A stretch of DNA of 64,000 nucleotides from Erythrophleum ivorense. Taxonomy: Eukaryota > Streptophyta > Magnoliopsida > Fabales > Fabaceae. Made by a program: the position numbers and the translations under genes. The stretch lies in contig JAIUCV010000011.1 of assembly GCA_026724425.1 (NCBI GenBank), positions 11,367,501 to 11,431,500 of the forward strand, given 5' to 3'. Positions 60,643 to 64,000 of the stretch are shown in pieces. The first letter of the stretch is position 1, and each line of letters starts with the position of its first letter. The notes beneath the pieces were generated by a model that was given only the letters and a program-made list of their open reading frames with translations, made no database searches and had not been told where the DNA came from.

Positions 60643-63600
60643 CTATCTAGCCTCTAAACGGGTAATAGATGTTTCATTTGCTGAAGAAGTCATTAGATTG
60701 CTAGAAGAAGATTCTCCTTCAACATAATTCTTTTCAAAAGGAAAACCACGTTCTTTAGGCTGAGGCAAAGCACCTTCACTGCTCAACATCACAACCACAG
60801 ATGCCATGTCTGGCCTATCCCCAGGATGGTGTTGAACGCATAGGAGACCAATATGGATGCATCGCAATACTTCCGATACAACACAAGAGTCCCCTAAACA
60901 TGTATCAACCAATTCCAAGGGGATGCCCTCCTTCCACAACCTCCATGCCTACAACAACGCAAAACATCTATGACCTTCAAGTTCATTAAAGCTAAAAATG
61001 AGGTTAGGTCGTCTATTACTCACATGCCCAATAAGATTATAATTTTGGTTTTGATAGGAGCGCCCTTTGTTCTTCATTCCACTCACTATCTCCAAAAGTA
61101 ATATTCCAAAACTAAATACATCAGATTTTATAGAGAATAGCCCATCAAAGGCATATTCAGGGGCCATATAACCACTGGAAGAAGTCACAAATAAGTTAGT
61201 GTTATCTTTAATAGTGTGTAGGAATGCAATTCAGTATCAATATTAAGGGATACTCACTATGTACCAACTACTCTGCACGTATTCTCTTCAATTTGATCTC
61301 TTCCAAAAATTCTTGCCAAACCAAAATCTGAGATTTTTGGATTCAATTCACTATCTAATAATATATTACTTGCTTTAAGATCTCTGTGGATAATTCTCAA
61401 TCTAGAATCTTGATGAAGATATTGAAGCCCTCGAGCAATTCCACATATAATATGAAAGCGCTTGGACCAATCTAGCAATTTACTTTGAGTAGTAGACCCT
61501 GTAAAGTTTAAGTTAAGATACTCTTTGTTATCTAAGGTGAGTATAAAGAAATGGATAAATCTACAAATATTTCTACAAACACACAAACCAAAAATAAATG
61601 AATCCAAGCTCTTGTTGGGCATGTATTCATATATGAGCATTTTCTCCTCTCCTTGGATACAACAACCAAGAACCTTAACAAGATTCCGATGCTGAAGTTT
61701 AGAACATAATATAACTTCATTCTTAAATTCTTTCATTCCTTGGTGAGAACCCTGTGAAAGCCGCTTGACAGCAATCTCTTGTCCATTTGCCAATGTACCC
61801 TGCCGTTTTACATAGTTTAAAGGATTATCAATCTGTGACATCATAAATCAAAAGACTAATGCTACTTGTTTTCCTCTTATTAACTGGTTAATTGCATAGT
61901 TACCTTGTATACAGGACCAAAACCACCTTGGCCAAGCTTTTTGTCAATTGAGAAGTCACTAGTAGCACTAGCTATTACAGCAAGGTCATAGAAAGGAAGT
62001 TCTATATCTCCTTCAGAGCCTTCATCATTATTTTCTGTTGACAAGGTTTTCTCTGTTTTCAATCAAGGAAAGTAAGTGAAATAAATATGTCAAATAAGTA
62101 AATTGTTTTATTCTTTTAAAAACATGATCATTTGCTACTTAATCATGTTCAATTCAAAACTTGTCCTTTAGACTCTAAAGAAGAAAAAAGGAAAGCAGTT
62201 GCACGGAGAATGTTTACCTCCAGACTTCCTTCTGCTTCTGTAAATGTAGAAGAAAGTGAAAAGAATTGCCACAGCCAATAAAATGGTAACTGTTACTACA
62301 ACCACCTTTATCTTATTTCTACCAGCATCTTCATCATCACCTTCACAAAAAAAATGAACTAACAGTTATCGCACAGAAAAATGAGGTTGCAAAGCACCCA
62401 AAAAATGATCCAAAAATGATCATATAGAAGGCTACACCTGTTTCTGGAGCAGCAAGGCGAATATATAGATCTTGGTCAGCAAAAGAAATCTGCCTTATAT
62501 CAATTAGCTCACCGAACCAGATGACACATCCACGGCCTCCTCCCTCGATATATGAATTAGCATACGCTGTACACGAACAGTTTTCCAAACATTTGGCTTT
62601 GCACTCCTCAAGTGTCATACTTGCATTAACCCAAGAATGTGTAGTATCCGGCAATTTCAGCGAGCTAAATTTAAGAAAATTATCTCTATTTTTTACCCCG
62701 CAGCTCCATGGTTCACTGCGGACACATCCTTCAGTCCAGTCCCACACATCCCAGTTTTTGGGTGCTTTTGGCTTGAATCCTCTCAAGCACTGGCATACTG
62801 GTGTCTCACCGACGACACAATTTCCATATGGGCCACAAAGATTATATGTATCGCAGTTATCTCTTGGCAAATAATTAAAAGGCCTCCAACTTTGATCCTT
62901 TTCAATCCATATCAAGTCATACCGAGAGTATGTTGTTTGGTTCATGACACGTCTTAAAATCACTGACTCATCATTGGGATTGTACGTCAAATACACCTCA
63001 TCCCTATTGGAGACAAACTTTGTATCAAAAAGCGAATTGTTTGACATGTTATAGCTGCCACTAAAGTAAAAGCCATTCCAGGGGCCGCTCCTAAAATACA
63101 CTGCCGGGCCTCGCCAAAAATATCCTTCAGGGTAATTGAGATGCACGAGCTCCCATGTGAAGTCCCCCGGAGAAGGGTCATCCCAGCTTTTCCATGCTGT
63201 AGTATGCCGATTACGACCAGTTCTCAAGTCCCATCCAATCTTCATTCCTGGCAATAAGGTATCAGAAGGATAGTCAAAGCTCTGCCACAAGTAGTTTTGG
63301 GGATTCTGGTCTTTCTCATCTCTGAGTACCAAGTTTCCAGAGCCTAAAAGCTGTACAATTGGATTTGATGCCTTTTTTGTTGAATTTGCCAGCCAAATGA
63401 CTGTCTCATTCTGGCTGAGAAGCACAAGTTTACCCTCTGTGTTTATGCTCATCTTGCTGGAGTTGTCTTTGATGGGTTTGTCACGGTTAGCAACCCAAAC
63501 AACAGTTCTACCAGGGATGTTTTTGTACCAGATTCCAACATGGCGATTTGTGGAACTGCCTGGACTGAAGAAACCCAGTTCAAATTTTCCATCTTTAGAA

Positions 63601-63716
63601 ACCAGGGTCCTGCCATCAGGAAGTGACTGAAACTGTGTCATGATGTCAGTTGCATAAGAAAATTGAGAAAAGAAAAGCAAATTGGTAAGAACAAGAACAC
63701 AAGGAAGAAATGCCAT
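60643..63716 (-). CDS. G-type lectin S-receptor-like serine/threonine-protein kinase (intact, 819 aa, 7 exons)
   Basis: Exons in transcript order: 63716-62438, 62340-62218, 62052-61904, 61799-61589, 61498-61258, 61174-61024, 60948-60643, all with GT/AG borders and compatible phases. Residues 1-22 are a signal peptide; about 23-150 B-lectin; about 200-310 S-locus glycoprotein region with an EGF-like cysteine cluster (288-310); about 330-420 PAN (Cys 372, 376, 380, 382). A membrane helix lies at about 436-458. The kinase starts near 480: glycine loop LGQGGFGPVYK (507-517), Lys529, Glu545, HRD Asp627, DFG Asp645, APE 672-674, so catalytically complete and RD-type. Expected at the plasma membrane, autophosphorylating on ligand sensing; ligand unknown. 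Similar to the At4g27290 group; exact orthology not claimed. The start is the only ATG preceding the signal peptide. Confidence 0.93.
62438..63716 (-). other. Exon 1 of the intact SRK (ectodomain)
   Basis: 1279 bases encode residues 1-426 plus one base of codon 427: signal peptide, lectin, S-locus, EGF-like and PAN modules. The donor GTGTAG follows ETG. An in-frame read-through into the intron would add a hydrophobic stretch (from about 62437 to 62343) and stop, so intron retention would give a short alternative protein of 457 residues. Confidence 0.85.
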
Positions 63717-64000
63717 TGCCTTAATTAATGTGTTCGCTAGCTAAAGTTATATATCCCCAGGAGCTGGGAGCGGTAACAAGGGTGGTAGAAGCACGCTGGT
63801 TGACTTGAACCCATGTGTTACGAAACTTCAGAATTAGACAGTGTATGATACACGCACCGCTTAAATGTCACGGGAAGAATGGCCTTCACTTTGGTTGATT
63901 TCTTATAGGCGTGGCAAATGTGCGAATGGGGTGGATTTTAGATCAGGTTGTAACGGGGAACGTAGATCCCCTACATAAAGGGAAAGATCATCCAGATTTA
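63717..64000 (-). promoter_or_regulatory. Upstream region of the intact SRK
   Basis: The W-box core TTGACT at 63800-63805 lies within GGTTGACTTGAACCCATGTG, a block also present at 30214-30233 and, with changes, at 20833-20852 and (reverse complement) at about 53876-53890. A stretch matching the relic 5' exon of the other copies (GGGAAGAATGGCC at about 63870) begins before the window ends. Regulatory function is inferred. Confidence 0.5.
63747..63754 (-). promoter_or_regulatory. TATA-like box of the intact SRK
   Basis: ATATATAA on the minus strand, 30 bases before the ATG. Equivalent boxes sit 33 bases before the ATG in copies A and E. If used as a normal TATA box it would place transcription start almost at the start codon. 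Confidence 0.4.

Noticed and set aside
62521..62957. Long plus-strand ORFs opposite exon 1 of the intact SRK (also 28730-29119, 29558-29878)
   Set aside because: They are antisense shadows of the S-domain exon; the minus strand carries the conserved protein.

Overview
The window is plant nuclear DNA, almost certainly from an AT-rich eudicot genome. It contains introns with GT/AG borders, a cluster of G-type lectin S-domain receptor-like kinases (SRK type, similar to Arabidopsis At4g27290), and many Ty1/copia, Ty3/gypsy, hAT, CACTA and Stowaway-like remnants. I cannot name the species. There are no bacterial genes, operons, rRNA, tRNA or CRISPR.

There is one intact gene, a seven-exon SRK on the minus strand at 60643-63716. 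Its exon lengths (1279, 123, 149, 211, 241, 151 and 306 bases) total 2460 bases, which is 819 codons plus stop with every splice phase consistent. All other SRK material is broken. Minus-strand pieces are a 5' exon at 2382-2682, a last exon split by a transposon (5272-5313 and 9826-10021), two nearly full-length pseudogenes (16623-19692 and 26780-29854), a last-exon relic at 25955-26270, and signal-peptide relics near 20930-21066 and 30237-30431. Plus-strand pieces are a last exon at 10022-10646, a membrane exon at 37143-37320 and a scattered pseudogene at 53835-59470. The same downstream block (about 0.4-0.9 kb) and upstream block (about 1-2 kb) recur around these copies, so the locus grew by repeated segmental duplication, partly inverted.

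Layout: 1-2381 gypsy-type LTR cutting into a SRK exon; 2382-5312 SRK fragment and flanks; 5313-9825 insertion with CACTA-like left end; 9826-10646 two SRK last-exon pieces facing each other; 10647-15170 decayed copia element; 15720-22475 SRK pseudogene unit with a mini-copia in its promoter; 22558-22815 minisatellite; 25640-32101 second SRK pseudogene unit carrying a hAT MITE; 32102-34627 solo LTR; 35126-35793 TIR element; 36690-37330 ghost SRK flank; 37337-41115 gypsy LTR plus gag remnant; 41900-53830 a nest of related gypsy-type LTRs, including a young 2903-bp solo LTR with perfect TSD; 53835-59470 plus-strand SRK pseudogene; 59570-64000 the intact SRK with its flanks.

The intact product should be a plasma-membrane receptor kinase: an extracellular B-lectin/S-locus/EGF/PAN ectodomain and a cytosolic Ser/Thr kinase. 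The two long pseudogenes share a kinase-inactivating change (DFG to NFG), suggesting they duplicated after catalytic activity had been lost. Nothing here is clearly a new biological system. The most unusual structures are the nested solo LTRs, a palindrome array inside the youngest LTR, and empty-site/filled-site pairs created by the duplications.
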